Origin: an uncultured Chloroflexota bacterium
GTDB lineage: Bacteria > Chloroflexota > Dehalococcoidia > Lucifugimonadales > CAJXCD01
Direction: 5' to 3'
Assembly (NCBI GenBank): GCA_913051545.1
Contig: CAJXCD010000001.1
Location: forward strand, 362,863-426,862
Length of the DNA stretch: 64,000 nt
Shown here: positions 49,569 to 60,130 of the stretch, piece by piece
How positions within the stretch are numbered: the stretch's first letter is position 1
How the letters are laid out: every line of letters starts with the position of its first letter
Program-made: the position numbers and the translations under genes
The notes under the pieces: generated by a model
What the model saw: only the letters and a program-made list of their open reading frames with translations
Database searches by the model: none
What the model was told of the DNA's origin: nothing

Positions 49569-50594
49569 ATGCTTACTCAAAGAAAGCGTAACATCCTTAA
49601 CATGATAGTTGGAGATTACATCTCGTCAGGTGCTCCCATAGGTTCAGAATCTATCGCGCGCCGACATGGCCTTGCGGTCAGTCCCGCCACTATAAGAAAT
49701 GATGTGGCAGAGTTAGAGCAGGAAGGCTACCTAACCCGACCGCACACTTCAGCCGGTACAGTCCCATGTGACAGAGGGTATAGGTTGTACGTTGAAACAG
49801 TCATGGCTGTCAGAAATACGTCTTTGCCTGATAGTACAAAGACCATGGTCCGTAATCAGCTCTCTGAAGTTGAGACTAATGTAGATGGGTGGTCAGACAT
49901 GGCTGCTACTATTTTGGCTAATTTAGTTGGGAATATGGCAATAGCAACTTTCCCTAGACAGCGTGAGTCTAGGATCAATCATGTAGAGGTAGTGAGAGTT
50001 CAGGATTTGCTGGTGTTATTAATAGTTGTTTTTCAACAGACGAGGCTAAAAAGGCACTTAATTCGTCTAAAGCAGCCAGTTGAATCTAATGATTTGGTTA
50101 ATTCCTCTAATAAAGTCAACAAAATTCTAAAGGGTCTAAGTCTTACCGAGATACAGTCAAAAAAAATGAAACTTAACCCTTTTGAACGTGAACTCGTTGA
50201 TGCTACGGCTGGTATGTTGAAGGAGGAAGATACAGATGAAAATAGGTACCATGCGCTAGATGGGTTGCATAACTTATTAAGGCAACCTGAATTCGGAGAG
50301 AGTGAAATGGTACGATCGGTTGTTAGAAGTGTTGAAGATGGCAGTTTAGCGAACGCTATATTGGATAAGGCACCTGAAGCATCCGTTATAAGAGTGGTGA
50401 TTGGTCAGGAGAATAGTGAAGATCTATTGTGGCCACTTAGCATAGTGGTCGGCAGGTATGGGATACCTGGCAGGGTTACTGGTACTTTAGGTGCAATCGG
50501 CCCAGTTCGTATGGAATACACACGTACAATAGCTGGTGTTGAGCTAATGTCGGATATATTGAGTGGCATGGTAGAAGATTTTCAGGTATTTTAG
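49569..50594 (+). CDS. hrcA: Heat-inducible transcriptional repressor HrcA
   Basis: MLTQRKRNILNMIVGDYISSGAPIGSESIARRHGLAVSPATIRNDVAELEQEGYLTRPHTSAGTVPCDRGYRLYV. Confidence 0.96.
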   Translation: MLTQRKRNILNMIVGDYISSGAPIGSESIARRHGLAVSPATIRNDVAELEQEGYLTRPHTSAGTVPCDRGYRLYVETVMAVRNTSLPDSTKTMVRNQLSEVETNVDGWSDMAATILANLVGNMAIATFPRQRESRINHVEVVRVQDLLVLLIVVFQQTRLKRHLIRLKQPVESNDLVNSSNKVNKILKGLSLTEIQSKKMKLNPFERELVDATAGMLKEEDTDENRYHALDGLHNLLRQPEFGESEMVRSVVRSVEDGSLANAILDKAPEASVIRVVIGQENSEDLLWPLSIVVGRYGIPGRVTGTLGAIGPVRMEYTRTIAGVELMSDILSGMVEDFQVF

Positions 50595-50780
50595 CCTTTA
50601 TGGCTTACTTATAAGCAGGATTCTTAACTTAACGACTTGATACTGTTTTGATAAGGACTGCTCTAGGATACTATCTCTAATTCTAAGAATCATTGTTTTT
50701 GCATTCCTTTTTCTCTTGTGAAGTGTATAACTCACAAACTATAATTAGGCTCGAATACATATTGGTTTTCAGAGGGTTTT

Positions 50781-51902
50781 GTGACAACAAAAAAAAGAGA
50801 CTATTACGAAGTTCTTGGAATATCTAAAACTGCTTCTGATGAGGACATTAAAAAAGCCTTTAGGAAGCTTGCGCTAAAATTCCACCCCGACCGTAATAAG
50901 AGCAGTGATGCCTCTGATAAATTCAAAGAGGTTAATGAAGCCTATCAAGTTCTCAGTGATAGATCCAGTCGTGACAAATACGATAGATTTGGTCATGCTG
51001 GTATAGGTGGGGCTGGAGCACAAGGTTTCGATGGGTTCGAAAACTTTGGGGGATTTGGGGATATATTCGATGCGTTTTTCGGTGGTACACAGCGGGACAC
51101 TGGTCGTTCTTCAGCCAGACGAGGTGCTGATATACAGTGTCTCATCACAATAAGTTTTGAGGAGTCTGTTTTTGGTACCGACAAGGAAGTAGAAGTTAGC
51201 AGATTGGAGATGTGTGGGCGCTGCAATGGGATGAGAGGAGAGCCAGGAACATCTCCGTCAATGTGCATAAATTGCGATGGTTCAGGTAGAGTTAGAAGAG
51301 CTACACAAAGTATTTTCGGACAATTCAGTCAGGTTGCAACGTGTAGTGATTGCGAGGGTGAAGGCAAAGTTGTAAGCAGTCCTTGTTCAAGATGCAAGGC
51401 AAGTGGTAGAGAGGTAAGAAATAGGAAATTAGTCGTTTCGGTTCCGGCAGGGATTGATCAAGGGACTCAGATTAGGCTTGGAGGTGAAGGAGAGGCTGGT
51501 TTTAATGGAGCTTCATCTGGAGATCTTTATGTACCAGTTCAAATACAGAGTCATTCTGTGTTTGAACGTGAGGGTTACGACATATTTTCTGAATCTTATG
51601 TAAATGTAGCTGAAGCTGCTTTAGGTGCATCCATTATTGTACCTACTCTAGATGGAGACTCAGAAATAGGTATACCAGCAGGTACCCAAAGTGGTGACGA
51701 AATCCGTTTGAAAGGTAAGGGAGTTCCACATCTTCATGGACGTAACAGGCGTGGAGATCAAGTAGTCACGCTTGTTGTAAAAACTCCTACGTCATTGACT
51801 GATACTCAGAGGGATTTGATGGAAAGTCTCGCACGCAGTTTCGACCGTGAATCTCCAGATAAGGATAATAAATCCAAGAAGTGGTTTGGGAAGAAAAAAT
51901 AG
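50781..51902 (+). CDS. dnaJ: Chaperone DnaJ
   Basis: [37 protein letters not shown] region; four CxxCxxx zinc-finger repeats. Confidence 0.97.
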   Translation: MTTKKRDYYEVLGISKTASDEDIKKAFRKLALKFHPDRNKSSDASDKFKEVNEAYQVLSDRSSRDKYDRFGHAGIGGAGAQGFDGFENFGGFGDIFDAFFGGTQRDTGRSSARRGADIQCLITISFEESVFGTDKEVEVSRLEMCGRCNGMRGEPGTSPSMCINCDGSGRVRRATQSIFGQFSQVATCSDCEGEGKVVSSPCSRCKASGREVRNRKLVVSVPAGIDQGTQIRLGGEGEAGFNGASSGDLYVPVQIQSHSVFEREGYDIFSESYVNVAEAALGASIIVPTLDGDSEIGIPAGTQSGDEIRLKGKGVPHLHGRNRRGDQVVTLVVKTPTSLTDTQRDLMESLARSFDRESPDKDNKSKKWFGKKK

Positions 51903-52040
51903 TTTTAGTACCAGAAACTATACGAATTATGTATGACGGTTGACGATTTCATTATGATAGATATTTCCCTACTCAATATTATTATATTTGGATAGAATGT
52001 TTAACTAGTGATATCTCACTTCACAGATAGGTGTTGATAG

Positions 52041-52940
52041 TTGGATTTAATAGAAATTGCGGTAGATTGCGATTCAGAATTTGTTGAGCCCATTACTGAG
52101 GTGTTTAGGCGCTACGGCGGTAGTGAAGTAGCAGTCGAGGAACCAGGTGGATTTAACCCTGATGAAGGTGAAAGCCCACCACAGATAAGTCGTGTAAGTG
52201 TCAAGACATACATAATTTTAGATTCAAAATATTTATCACGGTTGAATAGTTTGGATTTGGCGATTAGATTGTTATCAAAACTTGGAAATGTAAGCGAACC
52301 CAAGACTCAGATATTGAAGGAATCAGAATGGAGAGATGCTTGGAAAAATCATATACAAGTTCTCAAGATTGGTGACAAGATACGAATCGTTCCTAGTTGG
52401 TGTAGCTATCAAAAATGTGCGGGAGACATCGTTTTAGAACTTGATCCAGGAATGGCATTTGGCACGGGACACCATCCGACAACCTTTATGTGTGTGGAAT
52501 TATTGGAAGAGTTAACACATCTTAGTTCAACGGTTTTGGATGTAGGGTGTGGTTCAGGTATATTGTCGATCGTTGCATCGAAGTTAGGTGCTGCGAGGGC
52601 AGTTGGTCTTGAAATTGACTCTAATGCTGTTAAGACAGCTGAAATGAACGTAGATAGGAATTGTGTATCAGATTCTGTAAAAATATTTAATGAGACACTA
52701 CCGAATCGGAGTATTCAGGCTAATGAGTATGAAATTGTAGTGGCAAATATATCCTCAAAAGTAGTTTTGGAATTATCTGAAGATTTGGTGTCTTCAACAG
52801 CTACAGGTGGTCGAATAATAGTGTCAGGCTTTCTTTCTAAATCTGTAGATGACATCAGAGCCCGTCTCGAGTCTTTCGGATCACTATGTATAGACACGAG
52901 ATTTAGGGAAGAATGGGCTTCTATGGTTTTGAGAGTGTAA
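52041..52940 (+). CDS. prmA: Ribosomal protein L11 methyltransferase, TTG start
   Basis: LDPGMAFGTGHHPTTFMCVELLEEL, VLDVGCGSGILSIVASKLGA, VANISSKVVLEL. Confidence 0.93.
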   Translation: MDLIEIAVDCDSEFVEPITEVFRRYGGSEVAVEEPGGFNPDEGESPPQISRVSVKTYIILDSKYLSRLNSLDLAIRLLSKLGNVSEPKTQILKESEWRDAWKNHIQVLKIGDKIRIVPSWCSYQKCAGDIVLELDPGMAFGTGHHPTTFMCVELLEELTHLSSTVLDVGCGSGILSIVASKLGAARAVGLEIDSNAVKTAEMNVDRNCVSDSVKIFNETLPNRSIQANEYEIVVANISSKVVLELSEDLVSSTATGGRIIVSGFLSKSVDDIRARLESFGSLCIDTRFREEWASMVLRV

Positions 52941-52946
52941 TTTACT

Positions 52947-53942
52947 TTACTCTGGTGAAACAGCTCTGTCCATTAATTCTGATATAGCTTGCTTGACGCT
53001 CATCTTTTCGAATAAGATTTTGTAGGTAAAAGATGTAATTGGCATTTCTACTTTTAATCTATTCGCTAGGTACATTGCTGCTTGAGTTGTATTTATGCCC
53101 TCTGCCACATTTTCCATGGAGGCTCTAATTTCATTCAGGGTTTTACCTTTAGCTAGTTCTTGTCCAACATGGCGATTTCTGCTAAGTTTACTTGAACACG
53201 TGGCTATGAGATCACCAATTCCTGCCAAGCCTGATAGGGTTATAGGTTGCGCTCCTACAGCTAGTCCTAAACGTGATATTTCAGCCAACCCGCGCGTAAT
53301 GAATGCAGCTTTAGTGTTGTCTCCGTATCCGAGGCCGTCACATATGCCTGCACCAATAGCAATTATATTTTTTAGTGCTCCTCCTAGCTCTACTCCTGTG
53401 ATGTCATTATTAGTATAGACGCGAAACATGTTGCCCGTTAGTGTATTTTGGACTTTAGATGCGGCTGTCATATTACTCGATGCGACGACTGTCGATGTCG
53501 GTTTGCCTTCGATTATTTCCAGAGCTAGGTTAGGACCTGACAGTACAGTTATGTTCGTGTGTAATTCGGATGGACATTCTTCTTGAATCAACTGGCTCAT
53601 TCTTTTGCCAGAATCTATTTCTAGGCCTTTTACAGCGCTTACTAATATGCAATCTGTAGGAAGATATTGCTTTATAAGTTGTAAGTTACCACGTAGCGTG
53701 GCAGAAGGAACTGCTAAAATGACTATTTCTGCGTCATTTAGATCCAAGGCAGACGAGGATATCTTCAAGTTTTCGGGGAACTTATGACCGGGTAGGAAGC
53801 GTTCGTTTTGCCTGTGGGATGTTAAACTATCAGAATCTTTTTTGGTCCTAGCCAATAGTGTTACTTTATTGGATCTTTCTGCGGCAATAATAGCAAGAGT
53901 GGTGCCCCAACTAGTAGTACCTATTACACTAATTTTGGCCAT
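52947..53942 (-). CDS. gpsA: Glycerol-3-phosphate dehydrogenase [NAD(P)+]
   Basis: VIGTTSWGTTLA, SAVKGLE, SGPNLALEI, GVELGGALKNIIAIGAGICDGLGYGDNTKAAFITRGLAEI. Confidence 0.96.
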   Translation of the reverse strand: MAKISVIGTTSWGTTLAIIAAERSNKVTLLARTKKDSDSLTSHRQNERFLPGHKFPENLKISSSALDLNDAEIVILAVPSATLRGNLQLIKQYLPTDCILVSAVKGLEIDSGKRMSQLIQEECPSELHTNITVLSGPNLALEIIEGKPTSTVVASSNMTAASKVQNTLTGNMFRVYTNNDITGVELGGALKNIIAIGAGICDGLGYGDNTKAAFITRGLAEISRLGLAVGAQPITLSGLAGIGDLIATCSSKLSRNRHVGQELAKGKTLNEIRASMENVAEGINTTQAAMYLANRLKVEMPITSFTYKILFEKMSVKQAISELMDRAVSPE

Positions 53943-54601
53943 CTAAAACCTTTATTTTTTCTTGCGGACTGAGTTGACACAGTTGATTTACCTATTTGGA
54001 GCTCGTTCCCTTTTATTAGCCTAGATATATTATCTCGGTGGCGAATAATTATAAGAGGTCCTGCTATAACTGCAAACCAAATATTAACAGTTGGATCGGA
54101 ACCAATTAACGACATAAATATCATACATAATGCTCCAGCAGTAGTACCTACTATAGATCCCAGGGAAATGTATCGAGTAATTCCGATTGTGATTGCTGCA
54201 AGTAGTATTGAGACTAAGCCACATATAGGTGAGAATGCTAGGAGTGCACCGAGTCCTGTAGCAGCAGCTCTGCCCCCTCTGAACCGAATAAAAACTGGCC
54301 AGATATGTCCTGACAGGGCAGCTAGTCCGGAAACAACTTTAACGGTTGGTGAATCAGTGATAATGCCAGCTAGAACAATAGGTATAATAGCCTTACATGA
54401 ATCCAACAATAACACTATTATCGCAGGTCCAATTCCAGTAGTGCGCAGGACATTTGCCATTCCGATATTACCACTGCCGTGTTCTCGTACGTCTATACCG
54501 GCACGAAGTTTACTTACAATTAAACCAAATGGCATTGACCCTAGTAGATATGAAAAAAATGGTATTAATATAAGGGAGAGTGTCGAACCTGACAATTCCA
54601 T
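53924..54601 (-). CDS. plsY: Glycerol-3-phosphate acyltransferase PlsY
   Basis: SYLLGSMPFGLIVSKLRAGIDVREHGSGNIGMANVLRTTG; FRGGRAAATGLG. Confidence 0.96.
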   Translation of the reverse strand: MELSGSTLSLILIPFFSYLLGSMPFGLIVSKLRAGIDVREHGSGNIGMANVLRTTGIGPAIIVLLLDSCKAIIPIVLAGIITDSPTVKVVSGLAALSGHIWPVFIRFRGGRAAATGLGALLAFSPICGLVSILLAAITIGITRYISLGSIVGTTAGALCMIFMSLIGSDPTVNIWFAVIAGPLIIIRHRDNISRLIKGNELQIGKSTVSTQSARKNKGFRWPKLV

Positions 54602-55929
54602 TATTCTTCACCCCTCCCCTTGAATCTCATTCTTAATGGACTGCCTTCAAAGCCGTATTTAGACCTCAACGAATTTTCCAAGTATCTTCGATATGAGAAG
54701 TGTAACATGTCCGATTTGTTTACGTAGAAAGTGAAACTCGGTGGTGCCGTTTGATCTTGTGTTACACCATATACTTTTAGTTTGTTTCTACCTGTAGTGG
54801 CTGGTGGGTTTTGAGCAACCGCATCGAGTACGGTTCTTCGTAAATCGTACCTAGGGAGAGTTTTGTTCCATTGTACGTGAACAGATTGTACGGTACGTAA
54901 CAGACTATCTATACCATTATGGTTAAGGGCAGATATGAAACAAAGTGGTGCGAACGGCATAAATTTAAACCTGGTTTTGGTTAATCTTTCAGCATTCTGT
55001 TTATCTATGTCTAATTCTTGTGACATGTCCCATTTATTTACAGCTATGACGATACCTTTGTGTGCATCTGTAACATATCCGGCGATATGAGCATCTTGTG
55101 AGGTTGCTAATTCTGATGCATCTGTCATTAGGATAGCTATGTCAGCTCGGTCAAGAGCTCTTATTGTTCTTAAAGTGCTGTATTTTTCTACACCCGGTTC
55201 TATACTACCCTTACGTCTAAGTCCTGCTGTATCTATTGCAAGTATGGATTTATTCTCAAAATTTATCAGTGTGTCTATAGCATCACGAGTAGTTCCTGGG
55301 ATATCGCTTACTATTGAACGATCTTGTCCACAAAGTGTATTTATGAGGCTTGATTTACCAACGTTTACTCTGCCAACTATAGCTAAATTGATGTCAGCCT
55401 TATGTTCAGCCAAGGCATTATTGGATGGGAAATTTGATATGACGGTTGTCATGAGGTCGTCTATACCTTTGTTATGGTATGCACTGATGGAAATGGGTTC
55501 TCCAAGTCCCAACTCAAAAAATTCATATATAGCGTGTTCCCGTGTCTCATTATCAGACTTATTTACTGCAAGAATAACTGGTTTTTCAGTTTTACGCAGT
55601 TTTTCAGCCACTTCTAAATCTAGTGACATAATTCCTGTACTAGAATCTACTAGCATAACTAGGATATCAGCATCACTAATTGCCACATTTATCTGTGACT
55701 CAATTAGTTGGCTGAGTTTATCTCCGGGAAGGACGTTGAGTCCACCGGTGTCAACCAGTATGAATACCTGATCACCCCAATATGTTTCAGTGCTAATACG
55801 ATCACGAGTTGTTCCGGGTACGTCTGAAACGATTGCCATACCGCGGTTAGTAAGGCGGTTAAATAGCGTTGACTTCCCTACATTAGGACGACCTACTATG
55901 GCAACTAAAGGTTTTATCGAATTAACCAT
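54601..55929 (-). CDS. der: Ribosome biogenesis GTPase Der (EngA)
   Basis: Two G domains: GRPNVGKSTLFNRLT and GRVNVGKSSLINTL; C-terminal KH-like domain. Confidence 0.97.
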   Translation of the reverse strand: MVNSIKPLVAIVGRPNVGKSTLFNRLTNRGMAIVSDVPGTTRDRISTETYWGDQVFILVDTGGLNVLPGDKLSQLIESQINVAISDADILVMLVDSSTGIMSLDLEVAEKLRKTEKPVILAVNKSDNETREHAIYEFFELGLGEPISISAYHNKGIDDLMTTVISNFPSNNALAEHKADINLAIVGRVNVGKSSLINTLCGQDRSIVSDIPGTTRDAIDTLINFENKSILAIDTAGLRRKGSIEPGVEKYSTLRTIRALDRADIAILMTDASELATSQDAHIAGYVTDAHKGIVIAVNKWDMSQELDIDKQNAERLTKTRFKFMPFAPLCFISALNHNGIDSLLRTVQSVHVQWNKTLPRYDLRRTVLDAVAQNPPATTGRNKLKVYGVTQDQTAPPSFTFYVNKSDMLHFSYRRYLENSLRSKYGFEGSPLRMRFKGRGEE

Positions 55930-55970
55930 GAGCATTTTTGTGGATGATGGCACCCGTAGAATAAAGAAAT

Positions 55971-56882
55971 TTAAGCTAACAACTTTTCAAGCAGAGCAGA
56001 TTGTGCGTGTAGTCTGTTATCCGCTTGGTCAAATACAACGGACTGGTCACTATATAGCATTCCTGGTGATATCTCTTCGCCTTCATGTGCTGGCATGTCA
56101 TGCATGAATATAGCATTTGGTTTAGCCTTGGACATTAGCGTTTCATCAACCTGATAATCTTTAAAGCACTTTATTCTTTTATCACGTTCGTGCTCTTGTC
56201 CCATACTGGCCCATACGTCTGTATAAACTACATCGGCTCCTCTAACCGCATCTTCCGGGGAATTCATTTGCTCAATCACGGTGTTGGATAAAGATGCTAT
56301 TTCTAGAGCTTTTTGCCAAATGCTATGAGGTATTTCATATGCTGTAGGAGTGGCTATGTAAAATTCTGTTTCTACTGATGCACATGCTAGTGCTAGACTT
56401 GATGCTACGTTATTACCATCCCCTATGAATGCGACACGAGTTCCTTTTAATTTATCTTTGTGCTCATATATAGTAAGTAGATCAGCAAGTGCCTGACAGG
56501 GATGCTCATAGTCTGATAGGGCATTTATTACAGGTACATCTGCATGTTCGGCTAATAGTTCGAGGTTTGTGTGTGAAAATACCCTTGCGACAATACAATC
56601 TACCCATTGAGATAGCACGTGCGCCACGTCTTGTACAGGCTCACGTACTCCTAGACCTATTTCTTCTTTAGTGATATAGATACTTTCACCACCGAGTCTT
56701 CGTATACCGATTTCAAAGCTTACTCGCGTTCGTAGTGATGGCTTTTCAAATATTAAGGCAACTGTTTTATCTTCAAGGGGTTTACTGGAATAGGAAGTTT
56801 TTAATTGAGATGCTCTCTTAATGATGGCACCAATATCATTGGGAGACATGTCAGACACAGATAAAAAGGAGTTGTATTTCAT
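55971..56882 (-). CDS. argF: Ornithine carbamoyltransferase
   Basis: FEKPSLRTRVSFEIGIRRLGG, DYEHPCQALADLLTIYE, DMPAHEGEEI (diverged HCLP loop). Confidence 0.92.
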   Translation of the reverse strand: MKYNSFLSVSDMSPNDIGAIIKRASQLKTSYSSKPLEDKTVALIFEKPSLRTRVSFEIGIRRLGGESIYITKEEIGLGVREPVQDVAHVLSQWVDCIVARVFSHTNLELLAEHADVPVINALSDYEHPCQALADLLTIYEHKDKLKGTRVAFIGDGNNVASSLALACASVETEFYIATPTAYEIPHSIWQKALEIASLSNTVIEQMNSPEDAVRGADVVYTDVWASMGQEHERDKRIKCFKDYQVDETLMSKAKPNAIFMHDMPAHEGEEISPGMLYSDQSVVFDQADNRLHAQSALLEKLLA

Positions 56883-57035
56883 TGGTTTACCCTGGACGAT
56901 ACTTAAGTATACCAGACCCTTTAGAAGGAGTTTCTCCTATTTAAACTTACAACGCATGATTCTAAGCTGTCAGGTCAGTCGTTCTAAATTGATGGGCGAT
57001 TGTATACTATTTTATCTGCCACAATAGTTAAAACC

Positions 57036-58214
57036 TTATAACCGATTGAAACGAGGCAATGGTTTACCTACCAGTGGTGTAGCATAATCTATGAATTTGG
57101 AAGTCACCATGTAATCAGAAGTATCGTAATACCCTTCTGGAATCTTTTTTTCAACACCAGCTATATCTTTTAGAGGTGAGATTCCAGTAGTGCAGGTGTA
57201 TGGTCCGTCAGCATTACGTAGTAGCGTTACCATCACGTCAGAGTAGCCTTTGATGGCAAGTTGTATTGCCGACCTACCGGCTTCTTCAGCTTCAATGCTA
57301 TCAGTGGAGGATAAACAGGTTACCATAGACCTCTGTATCGTTCCTGGTTTTTCATACCTGACTCGTAATTTTAGGTGTTTGCTTACAGCAATGCCCAAAT
57401 ATCGAGCTGGTCCATCGAAGTATGCGTGACCGAATTCATCGGTGTAGTAGGGTATTTCCTGACCACCTATAACACCATTCGGACCACGAGTATTTTCTGC
57501 TACGACTGCTACAGCAAATCCGTAACGATCGTATGCATCAGCAAGGATATCTAAAAAACGAGTCTCCTCTATCGGAATTTCTGGTACACATATCACGTGT
57601 GGAGCATCCATGTTTTCGTATTTAGAAATTGCTGATGCAGCTGCTAGCCATCCTGAATTACGACCCATAACCTCCATAATTGTGATTGGAGAAGCATTTC
57701 CCATAGTTTCGGCATCACGGCCTATTCCCATAGTAGCTAAGGAAACAAACCTTGCGGCACTTCCATAACCTGGAGAATGGTCTGTGACAGCGAGGTCATT
57801 GTCAATAGTTTTAGGAACATTTACTATCCTGATATCTATGTTTGAGGAGAGGGCTTCAGCCGCTATTTTATGACCAGTTTCTGCAGAGTCATTGCCACCA
57901 ATGATAAATAAGTAGCCTATAGAATGATCTAATAGTATTTTAATGATTTCTGAGACTCTATCATCTTGCAATCTTTTCCTAGTGGATCCTAGAATTGCGC
58001 CTGGGGTGCGTGCTGTTCGTTGCCACCATGACCTGTTTTGGATATCTAAGTTGACTAAGTTTCCTGCATAGAGTCCTTCAATACCGTGTAGTGAACCCAT
58101 TAACCCACTTATTTCATTGCTTTCTTCAACTGCCTTGGCTATGCCGAACAAGCTACGGTTGAGTACAGGGGTGCTACCACCTGATTGCATTACGAGTGCT
58201 TTTGTGTTTGCCAT
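57036..58214 (-). CDS. 6-phosphofructokinase, probable pyrophosphate-dependent type
   Basis: IIGGNDSAETG and PKTIDNDL, Asp/Lys positions characteristic of PPi-PFK; PGYGSAARFVS; MEVMGRNSGWLAA. Confidence 0.9.
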   Translation of the reverse strand: MANTKALVMQSGGSTPVLNRSLFGIAKAVEESNEISGLMGSLHGIEGLYAGNLVNLDIQNRSWWQRTARTPGAILGSTRKRLQDDRVSEIIKILLDHSIGYLFIIGGNDSAETGHKIAAEALSSNIDIRIVNVPKTIDNDLAVTDHSPGYGSAARFVSLATMGIGRDAETMGNASPITIMEVMGRNSGWLAAASAISKYENMDAPHVICVPEIPIEETRFLDILADAYDRYGFAVAVVAENTRGPNGVIGGQEIPYYTDEFGHAYFDGPARYLGIAVSKHLKLRVRYEKPGTIQRSMVTCLSSTDSIEAEEAGRSAIQLAIKGYSDVMVTLLRNADGPYTCTTGISPLKDIAGVEKKIPEGYYDTSDYMVTSKFIDYATPLVGKPLPRFNRL

Positions 58215-58361
58215 GGTTTTCTATAGTTCAGGTTCACTTTTGGTTATATATTGAGTCATGTGGACTATTTAATAATTAGATTAGTCCGGGCTAATATCAT
58301 TCTAGTTTCAAAGTACATGTATTGAAAGAATTTCAGATAATAACATTTAGTATAGACAATT

Positions 58362-58520
58362 TTAATAAAAGATGGCGGTTATAATTATAGAAGTCAATGT
58401 GGTTACCAATGCTATGCTTGTAACAAGTGTAGATTCTAAAGTGACTGCGCCAAGGTATAGTAGGGGGAAGCTTATAGCCAGCAACCATAGAGGAATTTGA
58501 CGTAGTATTGTTTTTGTCAT
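58362..58520 (-). CDS. 52-aa two-helix membrane protein, translationally coupled to the lactate permease gene
   Basis: MTKTILRQIPLWLLAISFPLLYLGAVTLESTLVTSIALVTTLTSIIITAIFY; ATG begins 3 nt after the permease stop codon. Confidence 0.6.
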   Translation of the reverse strand: MTKTILRQIPLWLLAISFPLLYLGAVTLESTLVTSIALVTTLTSIIITAIFY

Positions 58521-58523
58521 GGA

Positions 58524-60107
58524 TTACCCTTTTAGTACGTACGTGATTATCCAGGCTTGTATCCCTAGAATTACTAATATAGCTAAGCAGTAAGGCATTG
58601 TTTTACGCAGGACTTTATTTTCACTGCCTGAAAGACCAACTAGAGCGGTTCCTACTAGTACCTTTGCAGGAGCAATCGAACTACCAATTCCTCCACTTAG
58701 AGACTGTGTGGCAGCGATTATAAATTTATCGATTCCTAGTGCTGATGCTGTTTCTACCTGCAGTGAAGCAAACATAATATTAGAGCTTGTGTTACTTCCG
58801 GTGAGAAAAGTGCCCAACATTCCCATAAATGGTGATAATATCGGGAAAACCATATTAGTACTTTGTGCCATAGCTCTTCCCAATGTGGTTGTCATTCCTA
58901 CATCCGTCATTACGATGGCCATCATTATCATAGCACCAACTCCTATTGCGGATGACAGACTTTGGTTGTATGTTCGTTTAAGTGAATAAAGCATTGTGCC
59001 ACGTGTCCATAATCCCATTATCATATATATAAAGCAGGACAAAGCCAAAGCTGAAAGCAAAAGTGGGGCGGGGTGTCTTAGCATTCTTATTTTCGCATAG
59101 CTTTCTTGCTGAGCACTCACGAATCCCAGGGCAGTTTCGATTTCCGGGTAGTTTAGTCCCCAGTACCATGTCGCACTGATGTCTTTGATCCATGGAGTCT
59201 GAGATAGAAAGCTAAGAAAAACCACTAAGTAGTAGGGAAGAAACATTAAGTGAAAATTATGTCTAGGTTTAGTTTTATGCATATCACTGGAGGGTTTAGT
59301 AATTTCTTTACCCAATAAACCAAGGTTTATAAGTATCCAGCCAGTTCCGGCTCCAACTAGACCTGAAGCTATTGAAGCAATTTGGGGGGCACCAATATAT
59401 GAAAACCCCCAATTAGTTAAAGCCATTGCAATTCCCATTAACAGTATCGTCGAAGCTCCCTTTTTTACAGATGACATTCCTCCTTCAATATGGGCAACGG
59501 CCACTCCACTCAGTAGTATAGGCAATGTTGTTAGTAAGGCTTTGATATGTGCGAGTTCATCCGCAGGTAGGCCAGTCACTAAAGTGAGTGTATAAAAGGA
59601 TGAACCTAATGATCCAAATGATACTGCCCAAGCATGTCCAACTAGTACTATAGCAGTGGCTTTAACTGGCTTAAAACCCATGAACATCATTAAAGGTGTC
59701 ACTACGGCTACAGGGACCCCAAATCCTGCGACCCCTTGCATGAATCCTGAGAAGGCCCAGCCAACTACCAGAGATTGAGATAATGAGCCACCAACCAGAT
59801 TAGTCATGTGCTGACCTATTACGTCTATGCCTCCCAGTCGATCTATAACGTTATAGAGCAGCACTGAGCTAAAAAGAATAGATAATATGAAAACGGACAG
59901 GCTTAATCCTTTAGAAGATCCTATTGCAATGATGGTAATGTCAGCGCCGAAACTTACTAGTGCAATAATTACAGCCACTATCCATGCAACCGCTGCAGCT
60001 TTTGGTGCAGTCCATTTGATGACAAGTATTCCGAAAACTAGAATGAATATGGGTACTGAGGATAGTATCGCATTGATTATATTTACCTCAGGGCCTTGGT
60101 TAGTCAA
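58524..60107 (-). CDS. L-lactate permease (LctP) family transporter
   Basis: Polytopic; FSGFMQGVAGFGVPVAVVTPLMMFMGFKPVKATAIVLVGHAWAVSFGSLG; LTGSNTSSNIMFASLQVETA. Confidence 0.93.
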   Translation of the reverse strand: MTNQGPEVNIINAILSSVPIFILVFGILVIKWTAPKAAAVAWIVAVIIALVSFGADITIIAIGSSKGLSLSVFILSILFSSVLLYNVIDRLGGIDVIGQHMTNLVGGSLSQSLVVGWAFSGFMQGVAGFGVPVAVVTPLMMFMGFKPVKATAIVLVGHAWAVSFGSLGSSFYTLTLVTGLPADELAHIKALLTTLPILLSGVAVAHIEGGMSSVKKGASTILLMGIAMALTNWGFSYIGAPQIASIASGLVGAGTGWILINLGLLGKEITKPSSDMHKTKPRHNFHLMFLPYYLVVFLSFLSQTPWIKDISATWYWGLNYPEIETALGFVSAQQESYAKIRMLRHPAPLLLSALALSCFIYMIMGLWTRGTMLYSLKRTYNQSLSSAIGVGAMIMMAIVMTDVGMTTTLGRAMAQSTNMVFPILSPFMGMLGTFLTGSNTSSNIMFASLQVETASALGIDKFIIAATQSLSGGIGSSIAPAKVLVGTALVGLSGSENKVLRKTMPYCLAILVILGIQAWIITYVLKG

Positions 60108-60130
60108 ATTAAAACTCCACTAATATTGAA

